DNA from: Flavobacterium agri
GTDB taxonomy: Bacteria; Bacteroidota; Bacteroidia; Flavobacteriales; Flavobacteriaceae
Length of the DNA: 64,000 nucleotides
Direction: 5' to 3'
Assembly (NCBI RefSeq): GCF_013401995.1
Contig: NZ_JACBJI010000001.1
Coordinates: 618,905-682,904 of the forward strand
Under the pieces are notes generated by a model. The model was not told the DNA's origin, searched no databases, and saw only the letters and a list, made by a program, of their open reading frames with translations. A program made the position numbers and the translations under genes. The first letter of the stretch is position 1. Every line of letters begins with the position of its first letter. Shown one piece after another: positions 36,298 through 44,551 of the stretch.

Positions 36298-37851
36298 TTA
36301 TTTCGGGTTGAATACCAAAAACGGGACGATCATCTCTTCCAGCGAAATACCGCCGTGCTGATACGTATTGCGGTAATAGCTCACGTAATGGTTGTAATTG
36401 TTCACGTAGGCGAGGAAATCGTCGTTTTTGGCAAAGATAAACGACGAACTCATATTGATCGCAGGCAACCCGATTTTCTTCGGGTCTTTCACCGCATAGA
36501 CTTCTTTTTCCTCGTACGACAAACTGCGGCCTGTTTTATAGCGCAGATTCAAACTCGTGTTCTTGTCGCCGATGACTTTCGACGGATTCTTGACGTTGAT
36601 CGTACCGTGATCGGTGGTGATGATGAGCTTGAAGCCCAGCGATTGCGCTTGCTGGATGATTTCGAGCAAAGGCGAATTGCGGAACCAGCTCAACGTAAGC
36701 GAGCGATAGGCTTTGTCGTCCGAGGCGAGTTCTTTTACCACGTCCATTTCGGTTTTGGCGTGCGACAACATATCGATGAAGTTGTACACGACCGTCACCA
36801 GATCGTTGTCTTTATAGGTCTTGAACGATTCGGCAAGTTTTTTACCGCCCGCAAGGTTCGTGATCTTGAAATAATCTTGTTTGATATTGAGTCCGAGGCG
36901 TTTCAATTGGGCCGTAAGGAATTCGGCTTCATGCAGGTTTTTTCCGCCTTCGTCGATGTCGTTTTTCCAGTATTGCGGGAATTGTTTTTCCATTTCTATT
37001 GGCAGCAACCCCGAGAAAATCGCATTCCTCGCATATTGCGTAGCCGTCGGAAGGATAGAGTAGTAGGCCGTTTCCTTTTCGAGCTTGTAATGGTTCGACA
37101 CGACAGATTCGAACGACTTCCATTGGTCGTAACGCAGGTTGTCGATGACCACGAACAGTACCGGCTTATCCTTTTTCTTGAGTTCGGGCACGACCAATTC
37201 CTTGAAAAGCACGTTCGACGTGACCGGTTTGTCGGCTTTTGGCTCGAACCAATCCTCGTAATTGCGCTCGATGAATTTTCCGAATTGGGAATTGGCTTCG
37301 GTCATTTGGGATTCGAGGATTTCGATCATGCTTTGGTCTTCGATGTTCTCGAGTTCAAGCTCCCAGAAAATGAGTTTCTTGTACGTATCGACCCATTCTT
37401 CCCAAGAATTCACCATGGCCATTTCCATGGCGATCTTACGGAATTCCTTTTGATAGTCGAGCGTCGTCTTTTCTGAAACCAGACGTGAATTGTCGAGGTT
37501 TTTCTTGAGCGAAAGCAGGATTTGGTTCGGATTAACGGGCTTGATCAGGTAATCGGCGATCTTGGAACCGATGGCTTCTTCCATGATATATTCCTCTTCC
37601 GATTTGGTGATCATCACCACAGGCACCGACGCTTTCTTTTCCTTGAGTTCAGCAAGTACTTCGAGGCCACTCATTCCGGGCATGTTCTCATCGAGGAAAA
37701 CGATGTCGAAGTTCTTCTCGTCGAAGACATCGATCGCATCCGGGCCGTTGTTACGCGTGGTCACTTCGTAGTTTTTCTTCTCGAGGAATATGATGTGCGG
37801 CTTGAGCATGTCGATTTCGTCGTCTACCCAAAGTATTTGAATTTTATCCAT
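36298..37851 (-). CDS. porX: PorX, T9SS response regulator with PglZ phosphatase-fold domain
   Basis: PorX regulates the type IX secretion system. The 517-residue protein has a receiver domain (1-120; Asp54 in VFLDENMPG, Lys104 in YLIKPVN), a helical bundle (about 125-205) and an alkaline-phosphatase-fold PglZ effector (about 210-517). Metal and catalytic elements are VVIDNLRYDQW (Asp237), the nucleophile loop LPTATQYARN (Thr271 by analogy with the studied Porphyromonas protein, in which this domain cleaves cyclic oligonucleotides), ITTDHGT and the C-terminal YQHGGISLEE. The cognate kinase PorY is not in the window. It heads the row porX-tsaE-ald. Confidence 0.95.
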   Translation of the reverse strand: MDKIQILWVDDEIDMLKPHIIFLEKKNYEVTTRNNGPDAIDVFDEKNFDIVFLDENMPGMSGLEVLAELKEKKASVPVVMITKSEEEYIMEEAIGSKIADYLIKPVNPNQILLSLKKNLDNSRLVSEKTTLDYQKEFRKIAMEMAMVNSWEEWVDTYKKLIFWELELENIEDQSMIEILESQMTEANSQFGKFIERNYEDWFEPKADKPVTSNVLFKELVVPELKKKDKPVLFVVIDNLRYDQWKSFESVVSNHYKLEKETAYYSILPTATQYARNAIFSGLLPIEMEKQFPQYWKNDIDEGGKNLHEAEFLTAQLKRLGLNIKQDYFKITNLAGGKKLAESFKTYKDNDLVTVVYNFIDMLSHAKTEMDVVKELASDDKAYRSLTLSWFRNSPLLEIIQQAQSLGFKLIITTDHGTINVKNPSKVIGDKNTSLNLRYKTGRSLSYEEKEVYAVKDPKKIGLPAINMSSSFIFAKNDDFLAYVNNYNHYVSYYRNTYQHGGISLEEMIVPFLVFNPK

Positions 37852-38155
37852 TTTGTGTTGTCTAATTTGGTCGGCAATTTAACATTTTAACATCTCGGCC
37901 GATGCCAAAATTTTTATAAACTTACTCAAGGCACTCACGCACTTTTTTGCTCAGGCACTTATACAAACAGAAAGAGGTTTCATAAAAATGAAACCTCTCT
38001 CATCAATAACCTAAATAACAAATAGAAATCTAACTTTCTGAAATTGTTCTTCAGGTTCTTAAGTATTTATATCGCTATAATTACAAGAACTAAGTTAGCT
38101 CAAAAATCTGTTGCGAAGGCACTGATTAACGTTTATTTAACCGCTTTTCGGAAGC
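37852..38155. other. Intergenic region upstream of porX
   Basis: About 300 bp without a supportable gene. It holds a perfect 11-bp hairpin (37973-37998, listed separately) and three copies of the hexamer GGCACT (near 37930, 37954 and 38117). I find no exact TAnnTTTG box in porX orientation. Confidence 0.5.
37973..37998 (-). terminator. Hairpin, possible terminator of the VOC-gene transcript
   Basis: AGAGGTTTCAT (37973-37983) and ATGAAACCTCT (37988-37998) pair perfectly over a 4-nt loop. On the minus strand the following bases (TTCTGTTTGT) are T-rich but not a clean T run, so termination is plausible, not certain. Confidence 0.45.
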
Positions 38156-38533
38156 TTATTTCGCTGGTTCCCACAATTCGATTTTGTTGCCTTCGCAATC
38201 ACGGATGTGCACGAATTTCCCGTACTCATAAACCGCGATTTCGTCTACAATTTCGACGCCTTCTTTCTTAAGTTCCTCTACGAGTGCTACAAGGTTTTCC
38301 ACGGTGTAGTTGATCATGAATTCCCTTGAAGACGGTTCAAAATATTTGGTCGTATCGGGAAACGGGCTCCAAAGCGTATAGCCGTTTTCATCGGACTCGA
38401 TTTGCTGTTTCCAATGAAATTGTGCCCCGTAAGGACTTACGTTGATCCCGAGATGCGTTTTGTACCATTCGTTCATCTTTTGCGGATCCTTGCATTTGAA
38501 GAAAATGCCTCCGATTCCTGTTACTCGTTTCAT
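38156..38533 (-). CDS. VOC (glyoxalase/dioxygenase-fold) family protein
   Basis: The 125-residue single-domain protein shows the VOC pattern: GIFFKCKDPQKMNEWYKTHLG at the start, SPFPDTTKYF in the middle, and FVHIRDCEGNKIELWEP at the end, where Glu is a typical metal ligand. VOC proteins include glyoxalases, isomerases and resistance proteins, and the reaction cannot be read from the sequence. It lies 36 bp after the DUF4199 gene on the same strand. Confidence 0.88.
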   Translation of the reverse strand: MKRVTGIGGIFFKCKDPQKMNEWYKTHLGINVSPYGAQFHWKQQIESDENGYTLWSPFPDTTKYFEPSSREFMINYTVENLVALVEELKKEGVEIVDEIAVYEYGKFVHIRDCEGNKIELWEPAK

Positions 38534-38569
38534 TCTTATTTTTCTTTAATCGATTAGTCGAATTTTATT

Positions 38570-39097
38570 TTAAGCTTTTACGTACTTTCTTTTCATGACA
38601 AGCGCGGCAATCAATGAAACCAGGATTCCCAACGGCAGAATTTCGGTATAAGTGACCAAGGCCACGCCAAGAGGCGTCGAATACATCTTGCGCGAGAACT
38701 TGAAATCTTCATTCATCTTGCGCAGTTCTTCTGCGGTCTTGCCGGCCTGTTTCGCTTTTTCCATGCACATGGCGATGTACTTTTCCATAAAATCGGGATA
38801 GAGCATGTAATATTCCACAAGCCATGTCAAAACATAAAATGTGGACGCGATAAGACTGATGAGAAGCCCGACCTGTAATGCTTTCCCGAACGTGATGGTT
38901 CCGTTCGAATAGTTGTCGCGATAACTTTTGATGCCTACGAAAATGAATGCGAAAGCGATGATCATCGATCCGAAACCGACGACCATTCCCCAATCGCCCA
39001 TCATCACTTCTTCGATACCGATTATGGCCGACAGCATCAACGTGAAACTTACGATCAGACCCGAAATTAGTCCGTACTTAAAAATTGTTTTTTTCAT
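38570..39097 (-). CDS. DUF4199 family membrane protein
   Basis: The 175-residue protein has four hydrophobic segments: about 8-28, 38-57, 75-97 and 148-168. Between the third and fourth is a charged loop (MEKYIAMCMEKAKQAGK). The layout matches DUF4199 proteins, which are common and functionally uncharacterised in Bacteroidota. It is part of a row of small minus-strand genes, starting 104 bp after the stop of the LuxR-type gene. Confidence 0.85.
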   Translation of the reverse strand: MKKTIFKYGLISGLIVSFTLMLSAIIGIEEVMMGDWGMVVGFGSMIIAFAFIFVGIKSYRDNYSNGTITFGKALQVGLLISLIASTFYVLTWLVEYYMLYPDFMEKYIAMCMEKAKQAGKTAEELRKMNEDFKFSRKMYSTPLGVALVTYTEILPLGILVSLIAALVMKRKYVKA

Positions 39098-39201
39098 GTG
39101 GTAAGGTTTTGAGATTTATACCGCAAAGTTGTGTCGGACACTACAAAATCGGCTCATACTTTCGGGTGATTTTACCAAAATCATACTTTTAGGCGAGTGG
39201 T

Positions 39202-39663
39202 TCAGGCCAACAAACCGAGCTTTTTTGCCTTTTCGACGGCTTGCGTGCGACGGGCGACCTCAAGTTTTTCGAATATGTTGGCAGCATGTGTCTTGACCGT
39301 ATTCAGCGAAACGAAAAGTTCAGATGCGATCTCGTTGTTGCTATGGCCTTTTGCCATGAGTTGCAGCACTTCCAGTTCGCGTTTGCTTATGCCGAGGCGA
39401 TCGAGTTCGGCCTGGTTGATTTCGATATCGATTTTCGCCGGAACCATTTTCTCTACGATCACCGTTTTCGGCTTGACCAACTTGAGCGCCAGCCAAATCC
39501 CGAGTGCCGTGAACAGCAATGCGATTCCTGCGACAAAAAATTCCATCGTATAATCGAAAACGAAAAACCGAATTTCGAGGAAGCGCAACGCGAACAATGC
39601 GATGCCCATGATAAGGCTGTAAAAAATCGTCTCTTTGTGTCTTGAAAAAAATCGAGGTTTCAT
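39202..39663 (-). CDS. Membrane-anchored LuxR/GerE-type DNA-binding protein
   Basis: The 153-residue protein has two N-terminal membrane helices (about 13-31 and 41-62), a short linker (KPKTVIVEKMVPAKIDIE) and a C-terminal LuxR-type HTH (about 88-152: ISKRELEVLQLMAKGHSNNEIA, LFVSLNTVKTHAANIFEKLEV). No receiver or sensor domain is present, so the membrane part is either an anchor or a minimal sensor. A TAAATTTG box on the minus strand at 39669-39676 is too close (6 bp) for a normal leader, so readthrough from the gene 18 bp upstream is more likely. Confidence 0.9.
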   Translation of the reverse strand: MKPRFFSRHKETIFYSLIMGIALFALRFLEIRFFVFDYTMEFFVAGIALLFTALGIWLALKLVKPKTVIVEKMVPAKIDIEINQAELDRLGISKRELEVLQLMAKGHSNNEIASELFVSLNTVKTHAANIFEKLEVARRTQAVEKAKKLGLLA

Positions 39664-39681
39664 CGGTTCAAATTTATGAAA

Positions 39682-40167
39682 TCACGTTTGGGAAATGACT
39701 CTTTCGATTTCATAAAGTGATTTGTCCGAATTCAGCAGAAGATGCAAAACTGATTCGGAAACCGCACCCTTCTTTAAATAATTGCGGATTTGACGGATGC
39801 GTTTCATCGTATCGCCAGAAGTCCTTAAGAATTCGCCTGTGTAATCTGAAACATCTTTGTGGAAGTAATGCAACGAATTTGCATCTGACTTCAGAAAGTA
39901 CAGTTTTTCATGTTCGTTATCGCTCGCAAAACCTGACCAATCGGCATATCCGGACTTTTGACGCGATGTTTTTCCCGTGCTGGCGACCAACCTCCATTTG
40001 CATTTGGCGGCACGTCCCCAATGGTTCGATTTGCGGAAAACTCCCTCATCGGAAAACCAATATTGGCTACCCGAGGAACTTGTGTAGTCGGGAGAACGGT
40101 CGGGGGTTTCGGACTCCTTGAAAATGCAGAATGTGCTTTTATGGAAATTGGCGCGATTGAAAGGCAT
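39682..40167 (-). CDS. Hypothetical protein
   Basis: The 161-residue soluble protein has no signal peptide and no motif I recognise. It has an aromatic- and Ser-rich N-terminal half (SQYWFSDEGVFRKSNHWGRAAKCKWRL is spread over about 34-60) and a helical C-terminal half (RIRQIRNYLKKGAVSES). The pattern suggests a small basic globular domain. It lies 18 bp before the LuxR-type gene and may be cotranscribed with it. Upstream is a perfect 19-bp inverted repeat. Confidence 0.65.
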   Translation of the reverse strand: MPFNRANFHKSTFCIFKESETPDRSPDYTSSSGSQYWFSDEGVFRKSNHWGRAAKCKWRLVASTGKTSRQKSGYADWSGFASDNEHEKLYFLKSDANSLHYFHKDVSDYTGEFLRTSGDTMKRIRQIRNYLKKGAVSESVLHLLLNSDKSLYEIERVISQT

Positions 40168-40210
40168 GGACTATTTTTTACCACTACAAATCCCCATCAT
40201 GATTTTGGGG

Positions 40211-40251
40211 TTGCAGACCTAACAGGTTTCTAAAACCTGTTAGGTCTGCAA
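40211..40251. repeat. Perfect 19-bp inverted repeat
   Basis: The arms 40211-40229 and 40233-40251 are exact reverse complements around a 3-nt centre (CTA). The core arm includes ACCTAACAGGTTT. No T run follows. The shape recalls repetitive extragenic palindromes; whether it is repeated elsewhere in the genome cannot be seen here. Confidence 0.9.
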
Positions 40252-40304
40252 AGGTCGGCTTTTATCACAATCGTCCTTTACATTTTTTCTGCCTTTTTTG
40301 TTAA

Positions 40305-40625
40305 TTACGGCTGAGGCGTCACCGCTTTCTTCTGCGGCGGATTCAACGTATCGTTCAATTTATTCGGCACGCCGCTGTTTGGTTGGGTTTTCACGTTCTG
40401 GCTTTGACCTTTCTGTTTGGCGCGCATTTCACCTTCCAATTCCTTCTCGCTTTGTTTCTTGACCGAATTGGCTTTCGCATCGACCGCCGCCGAGCGCTCT
40501 ACTTGCTTTTGTGTCGGTCTTGGCGGTTCCTGTTGAATCTTATCCTGGTCGGCTTGCCCGTCTTGCTGGGCGCTCGCTATTCCAAAAAAGGCGAGCATTG
40601 CCGAAGTGATGATGAACTTTTTCAT
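40305..40625 (-). CDS. Small exported low-complexity protein
   Basis: The 106-residue protein has a clear signal peptide (MKKFIITSAMLAFFGIASAQ). The mature part is hydrophilic and of low complexity, rich in Gln, Lys, Pro and Asn (QQEPPRPTQKQVE, NSGVPNKLNDTLNPP), and likely disordered. There are no Cys residues or domain motifs. A TACCTTTA box on the minus strand (40655-40648) lies 22 bp before the start. Confidence 0.75.
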   Translation of the reverse strand: MKKFIITSAMLAFFGIASAQQDGQADQDKIQQEPPRPTQKQVERSAAVDAKANSVKKQSEKELEGEMRAKQKGQSQNVKTQPNSGVPNKLNDTLNPPQKKAVTPQP

Positions 40626-40742
40626 GATTTCGCATTTTGGATTTATTTAAAGGTACATCCGACGTTTCCAAACGTTTTGCATTTAAATCGGATTAACGCG
40701 GGTTTAACCGCTTTTGCCAATGAATGTTAACGGGAAAGCGGC

Positions 40743-40750
40743 TATATTTG
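40743..40750 (+). promoter_or_regulatory. -7 box for the HD hydrolase gene
   Basis: TATATTTG matches TAnnTTTG. It lies downstream of an in-frame ATG (40724) and 18 bp before the GTG at 40769, so it supports the GTG as the true start. Confidence 0.55.
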
Positions 40751-40768
40751 TGCTTCAAATTGTACGCC

Positions 40769-42004
40769 GTGGCCCAAACGAATAAACTCAAGATTCTCAA
40801 CGATCCGATTTACGGGTTCATCACCATCCCAAACGAGCTTATTTACGACCTGATCGAGCATCCGTATTTCCAGCGTTTGCGCCGGATTTCACAGATGGGA
40901 TTGTCGTATTTGGTGTATCCGGGCGCACATCACACGCGTTTCCATCATGCAATAGGAGCGATGCACATCATGCAAAAAGCCGTCGAGGTCCTGCGTTTTA
41001 AGGAGGTCAGGATTTCCGATGAAGAAGAAACCGCTTTGCTCGTCGCGATCCTGTTGCACGATATCGGCCACGGACCGTTTTCGCACGCCATGGAGCATTC
41101 CATCGTCGAATCGGTGAACCACGAGTCGATCTCGCTTTTGTTCATGGAAGAGCTCAACCGTCAATTCAACGGAAAACTATCGCTCGCCATTCAGGTTTTT
41201 AAAGGCGAATACCACCGTAAATTCATGCTTCAGCTTATTTCAAGCCAGCTCGACATGGACCGCATGGATTATTTGAAACGCGACAGCTTTTACACGGGCG
41301 TGGCCGAAGGGAATATCAATTCCGACCGCCTGATCCAAATGATGAACGTGGTCGACGACACGCTTGTGATGGAGGAAAAAGGCATCTATTCCGTAGAGAA
41401 ATTCCTTATGGCGCGCCGGTTGATGTACTGGCAGGCGTACCTTCACAAAACCAGTCTCGTCGCCGAATTGATCCTGATGAAAGCGTTGAAAAGGGCAAAA
41501 GAGCTCGTGCAGAAAGGGCAGAAGCTCGAATGTTCGGGAAACCTTCAGTTTTTTATGGATAACAAGGTCACGCTTGACAATTTTGACCGAAATATCCTCG
41601 ACCGATTTTCGAGGCTCGACGACTACGACATCGTGAGCGCGCTCAAAAGCTGGCAATTTTGTGACGATTTCATCCTTTCGGAACTCAGCCGGATGATCGT
41701 GAACCGCGACCTGCTCAAAGTAAAATTAGGCGCCGAAAAGTTCACGAAAGACGAAATGGATTCGTATTTGAAAAGTTACGCTTCAGAAAAGGGCATTTCG
41801 ATAGAAGAAGCGCATTATTTCGTGTTCAAAGGCAAAATCAAGAATCAGGCGTACAGCAAAGAAGCAGAACCCATCCGCATCCTTAAGAAAGACAGGACTG
41901 TCGAAGATGTGGTCGAGGCTTCTGACCAATTGAACCTCAAGGCACTGTCTAAACCGGTGACCAAATATTACATCTGTTTCCCAAAACATCTTTCAGAAAA
42001 ATAA
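40769..42004 (+). CDS. HD-domain phosphohydrolase (SAMHD1/dGTPase-like)
   Basis: The 411-residue protein (GTG start, then AQTNKLKILNDPIYGFI) has the HD signature: His in TRFHHAIG, the HD pair in LLHDIGHGPFSHAMEH, and a later Asp in SSQLDMDRMDYLKRD. The C-terminal part is family-specific. Relatives hydrolyse deoxynucleoside triphosphates, but other nucleotides are possible. The longer frame from 40724 would start inside the promoter. It precedes lpxD by 120 bp, a gene order common in flavobacteria. Confidence 0.9.
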   Translation: MAQTNKLKILNDPIYGFITIPNELIYDLIEHPYFQRLRRISQMGLSYLVYPGAHHTRFHHAIGAMHIMQKAVEVLRFKEVRISDEEETALLVAILLHDIGHGPFSHAMEHSIVESVNHESISLLFMEELNRQFNGKLSLAIQVFKGEYHRKFMLQLISSQLDMDRMDYLKRDSFYTGVAEGNINSDRLIQMMNVVDDTLVMEEKGIYSVEKFLMARRLMYWQAYLHKTSLVAELILMKALKRAKELVQKGQKLECSGNLQFFMDNKVTLDNFDRNILDRFSRLDDYDIVSALKSWQFCDDFILSELSRMIVNRDLLKVKLGAEKFTKDEMDSYLKSYASEKGISIEEAHYFVFKGKIKNQAYSKEAEPIRILKKDRTVEDVVEASDQLNLKALSKPVTKYYICFPKHLSEK

Positions 42005-42024
42005 GGTAGAAAATCAAATTTTTA

Positions 42025-42032
42025 TATTTTTG
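42025..42032 (+). promoter_or_regulatory. -7 box for the lpx operon
   Basis: TATTTTTG matches TAnnTTTG. It is 92 bp before the lpxD start, implying a leader of about 85 nt that contains a mini-ORF and a hairpin. Confidence 0.5.
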
Positions 42033-42037
42033 TCGGG

Positions 42038-42115
42038 ATGGAGACGAACCAAAATTTCGCATATAAGTACGGTAACGTTTTCACGGATTCCATTCTATGT
42101 CAATGGAAATTTTAA
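42038..42115 (+). other. Possible leader mini-ORF before lpxD
   Basis: An ATG at 42038 opens a 25-codon frame (METNQNFAYKY...) ending in TAA at 42115, 9 bp before lpxD. The ATG would fall at or next to the predicted transcription start. Within it TTCCATT and AATGGAA form a 7-bp inverted repeat (about 42091-42111). It could be chance. Confidence 0.25.
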
Positions 42116-42124
42116 TCAGATAGA

Positions 42125-43153
42125 ATGAAATTCACAGCAGCACAAATAGCCGGAATACTAGAAGGTGAAGTCGTCGGGAATCCCGAGGCCGAAGTATCGA
42201 AGCTCGCTAAAATAGAAGAAGGAACCCCAGGTTCGCTTACCTTCCTTTCCAACCCGAAATACGAGAATTACATTTATTCGACACAGGCTTCGATCACGAT
42301 CGTGAACGCGTCTTTCGAGCCCGAATCTCCTATAACCACCACGCTTATCAAAGTTGCCGACGCTTACGGCGCGTTTACCCGATTGCTCGAAGTGTACAAC
42401 CAGGTCAAACTAAACAAGACCGGAATCGAACAGCCATCGGTGATTTCCGATAGCGCGAAATACGGCGAAAACCTGTATTTGGGAAGCTTCAGTTATTTGG
42501 GAGTGAATGCGGTTTTGGGCGATAACGTCAAGATTTACCCGAACGTTTTTATCGGTGACAATGTGATAATAGGTAACAACGTAACCATTTTTGCAGGTGC
42601 TAAAATCTATTCGGAAACGGTGATCGGGAACGATTGCACGATCCATTCAGGCGCCATTATCGGTGCCGATGGTTTCGGATGGGCGCCGACACCCGATGGT
42701 TCGTACAAAAAAGTTCCGCAAATCGGAAATGTCGTAATCGAGGACAATGTCGATATCGGCTCGTGCACCACTATCGATCGTGCTACGATGGGTTCGACCG
42801 TGATCCGCAAAGGCGTGAAACTCGACAACCAGATCCAGATCGCGCACAATGTCGAAATCGGCGAAAATACCGTAATCGCAGCCCAAACTGGAGTTGCGGG
42901 TTCTACCAAAATCGGTAAGAATTGCCAGATCGGCGGGCAGGTCGGTATCGTAGGCCATCTCGTAATCGGCAATAACGTACGCATCCAGGCCCAATCGGGA
43001 ATCGGAAAAAACATCAAGGACGACGAAGTGCTTCAAGGCAGCCCGGCGTTCACATACGGCGATTACAACAAATCCTATGTCCATTTCAGGAACCTTCCTA
43101 AAATAGTTTCGGACATGGACGAATTCATGAAACAAACCAATAACAACAAATAA
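42125..43153 (+). CDS. lpxD: LpxD, UDP-3-O-acylglucosamine N-acyltransferase (copy 1)
   Basis: LpxD adds the N-linked hydroxyacyl chain in the third step of lipid A synthesis. The 342-residue protein has the N-terminal uridine-binding domain (about 1-100, LTFLSNPKYENYI) and a left-handed beta-helix of hexapeptide repeats (100-320). The catalytic His is in IQIAHNVEIGENTVIA. It overlaps the lpxC/fabZ start by one base (TAATG). A second, shorter LpxD-like gene lies 3 kb downstream; this copy, being next to lpxC and lpxA, is the likelier housekeeping enzyme. Confidence 0.95.
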   Translation: MKFTAAQIAGILEGEVVGNPEAEVSKLAKIEEGTPGSLTFLSNPKYENYIYSTQASITIVNASFEPESPITTTLIKVADAYGAFTRLLEVYNQVKLNKTGIEQPSVISDSAKYGENLYLGSFSYLGVNAVLGDNVKIYPNVFIGDNVIIGNNVTIFAGAKIYSETVIGNDCTIHSGAIIGADGFGWAPTPDGSYKKVPQIGNVVIEDNVDIGSCTTIDRATMGSTVIRKGVKLDNQIQIAHNVEIGENTVIAAQTGVAGSTKIGKNCQIGGQVGIVGHLVIGNNVRIQAQSGIGKNIKDDEVLQGSPAFTYGDYNKSYVHFRNLPKIVSDMDEFMKQTNNNK

Positions 43154-44541
43154 TGGTTAAGCAAACAACCATAAAAAATGAAATATCGCTTACCGGAGTA
43201 GGTCTTCATACCGGTAAGGACGTAAAAATGACCTTCAAGCCCGCACCCGTGAACAACGGGTATACTTTTGTAAGGGTAGACCTTGAAGGAAGCCCCGTAA
43301 TCGAGGCCGACGCGAGTTACGTAGTCAATACGCAACGCGGTACGAACCTGGAGAAATTGGGCGTCAAAATCCAGACTTCTGAACACGTTTTAGCGGCTTT
43401 GGTCGGATGCGACGTAGACAACGTGATTATCGAGCTCGACGCTTCGGAACCGCCGATCATGGACGGTTCTTCGAAATATTTCGTCGAAGCCATTGAGAAA
43501 GCGGGAATCGTGCAACAGGACGCCGAACGCTATTATTACGTGGTCAAGGAAGTCATCTCTTTCAACGACGAGGCCACCGGAAGCGAGATCATTGTGATGC
43601 CCGCAGACGACTATCAAGTGACCGCAATGGTCGATTTCGGTACGAAGGTATTGGGCACACAAAACGCGACGATGAAAAACGTTTCGGAGTTCAAGACCGA
43701 AATCGCCGATTCGCGTACATTCAGCTTCCTTCACGAACTCGAAACCTTGCTCGATCACGGTTTGATCAAAGGAGGCGATTTGAATAACGCGATCGTTTAC
43801 GTGGACAAGGAAATTTCCGAAAACACGATGAAGAACCTCAAATCGGCTTTCGGGAAGGACAATATCTCTGTCAAACCGAATGGCATCCTCGACAACCTTA
43901 CGTTGCACCATCCGAATGAGGCCGCACGCCACAAATTGCTTGACGTGATCGGCGATTTGGCGCTTATCGGTACGCGCATCAAAGGAAAAGTCATCGCGAA
44001 CAAACCGGGACATTTCGTCAACACGCAGTTCGCCAAGAAAATGCAAAAAATCATCAAGATAGAACAGCGCAACCAGGTTCCTACTTTCGACATTTACAAA
44101 GAGCCGTTGATGGATGTGAACAAGATCATGTCTATGTTGCCGCACCGTCCGCCGTTCTTGCTTGTCGATAAGATCCTCGAGATGTCGGACAGCCATGTCG
44201 TAGGTTTGAAAAACGTGACGATGAACGAAAGTTTCTTCGTAGGGCATTTTCCCGGAGCGCCCGTAATGCCAGGTGTTTTAATTGTGGAAGCCATGGCGCA
44301 AACCGGCGGCATTCTTATTTTGAGCTCGGTTCCGGATCCGGAAAACTACCTCACGTATTTCATGAAGATCGACAACGTGAAATTCAAGCAAAAAGTACTT
44401 CCGGGTGATACGCTCGTATTCTATTGCGACCTTATTTCCCCGATACGCCGCGGTATCTGTCACATGCAAGCCAAAGCTTATGCCAACAACAGATTGGTAG
44501 CCGAAGCCGAACTGATGGCACAAATCGCAAAAAACAGCTAA
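43153..44541 (+). CDS. lpxC/fabZ: Bifunctional LpxC deacetylase / FabZ dehydratase
   Basis: The 462-residue protein is the Bacteroidota fusion of two enzymes. LpxC (about 1-305) removes the acetyl group from UDP-3-O-acyl-GlcNAc, the committed step of lipid A synthesis; Zn ligands are visible in TSEHVLAALVG and in HKLLDVIGDLAL with its Asp. FabZ (about 315-462) dehydrates 3-hydroxyacyl-ACP, with HRPPFLLVDKI, the catalytic His in VGHFPGAPVMPG and the Glu in VEAMAQTGG. Both compete for the hydroxyacyl-ACP pool, so the fusion links lipid A and phospholipid synthesis. Confidence 0.96.
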   Translation: MVKQTTIKNEISLTGVGLHTGKDVKMTFKPAPVNNGYTFVRVDLEGSPVIEADASYVVNTQRGTNLEKLGVKIQTSEHVLAALVGCDVDNVIIELDASEPPIMDGSSKYFVEAIEKAGIVQQDAERYYYVVKEVISFNDEATGSEIIVMPADDYQVTAMVDFGTKVLGTQNATMKNVSEFKTEIADSRTFSFLHELETLLDHGLIKGGDLNNAIVYVDKEISENTMKNLKSAFGKDNISVKPNGILDNLTLHHPNEAARHKLLDVIGDLALIGTRIKGKVIANKPGHFVNTQFAKKMQKIIKIEQRNQVPTFDIYKEPLMDVNKIMSMLPHRPPFLLVDKILEMSDSHVVGLKNVTMNESFFVGHFPGAPVMPGVLIVEAMAQTGGILILSSVPDPENYLTYFMKIDNVKFKQKVLPGDTLVFYCDLISPIRRGICHMQAKAYANNRLVAEAELMAQIAKNS

Positions 44542-44551
44542 ACAAGAACTT

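Noticed and set aside
36355..37476. A 373-codon plus-strand frame inside porX
   Set aside because: Antisense shadow of a full-length PorX.
40724..40768. ATG start of the HD hydrolase at 40724
   Set aside because: The -7 box at 40743-40750 lies downstream of it; the GTG at 40769 begins the conserved protein.
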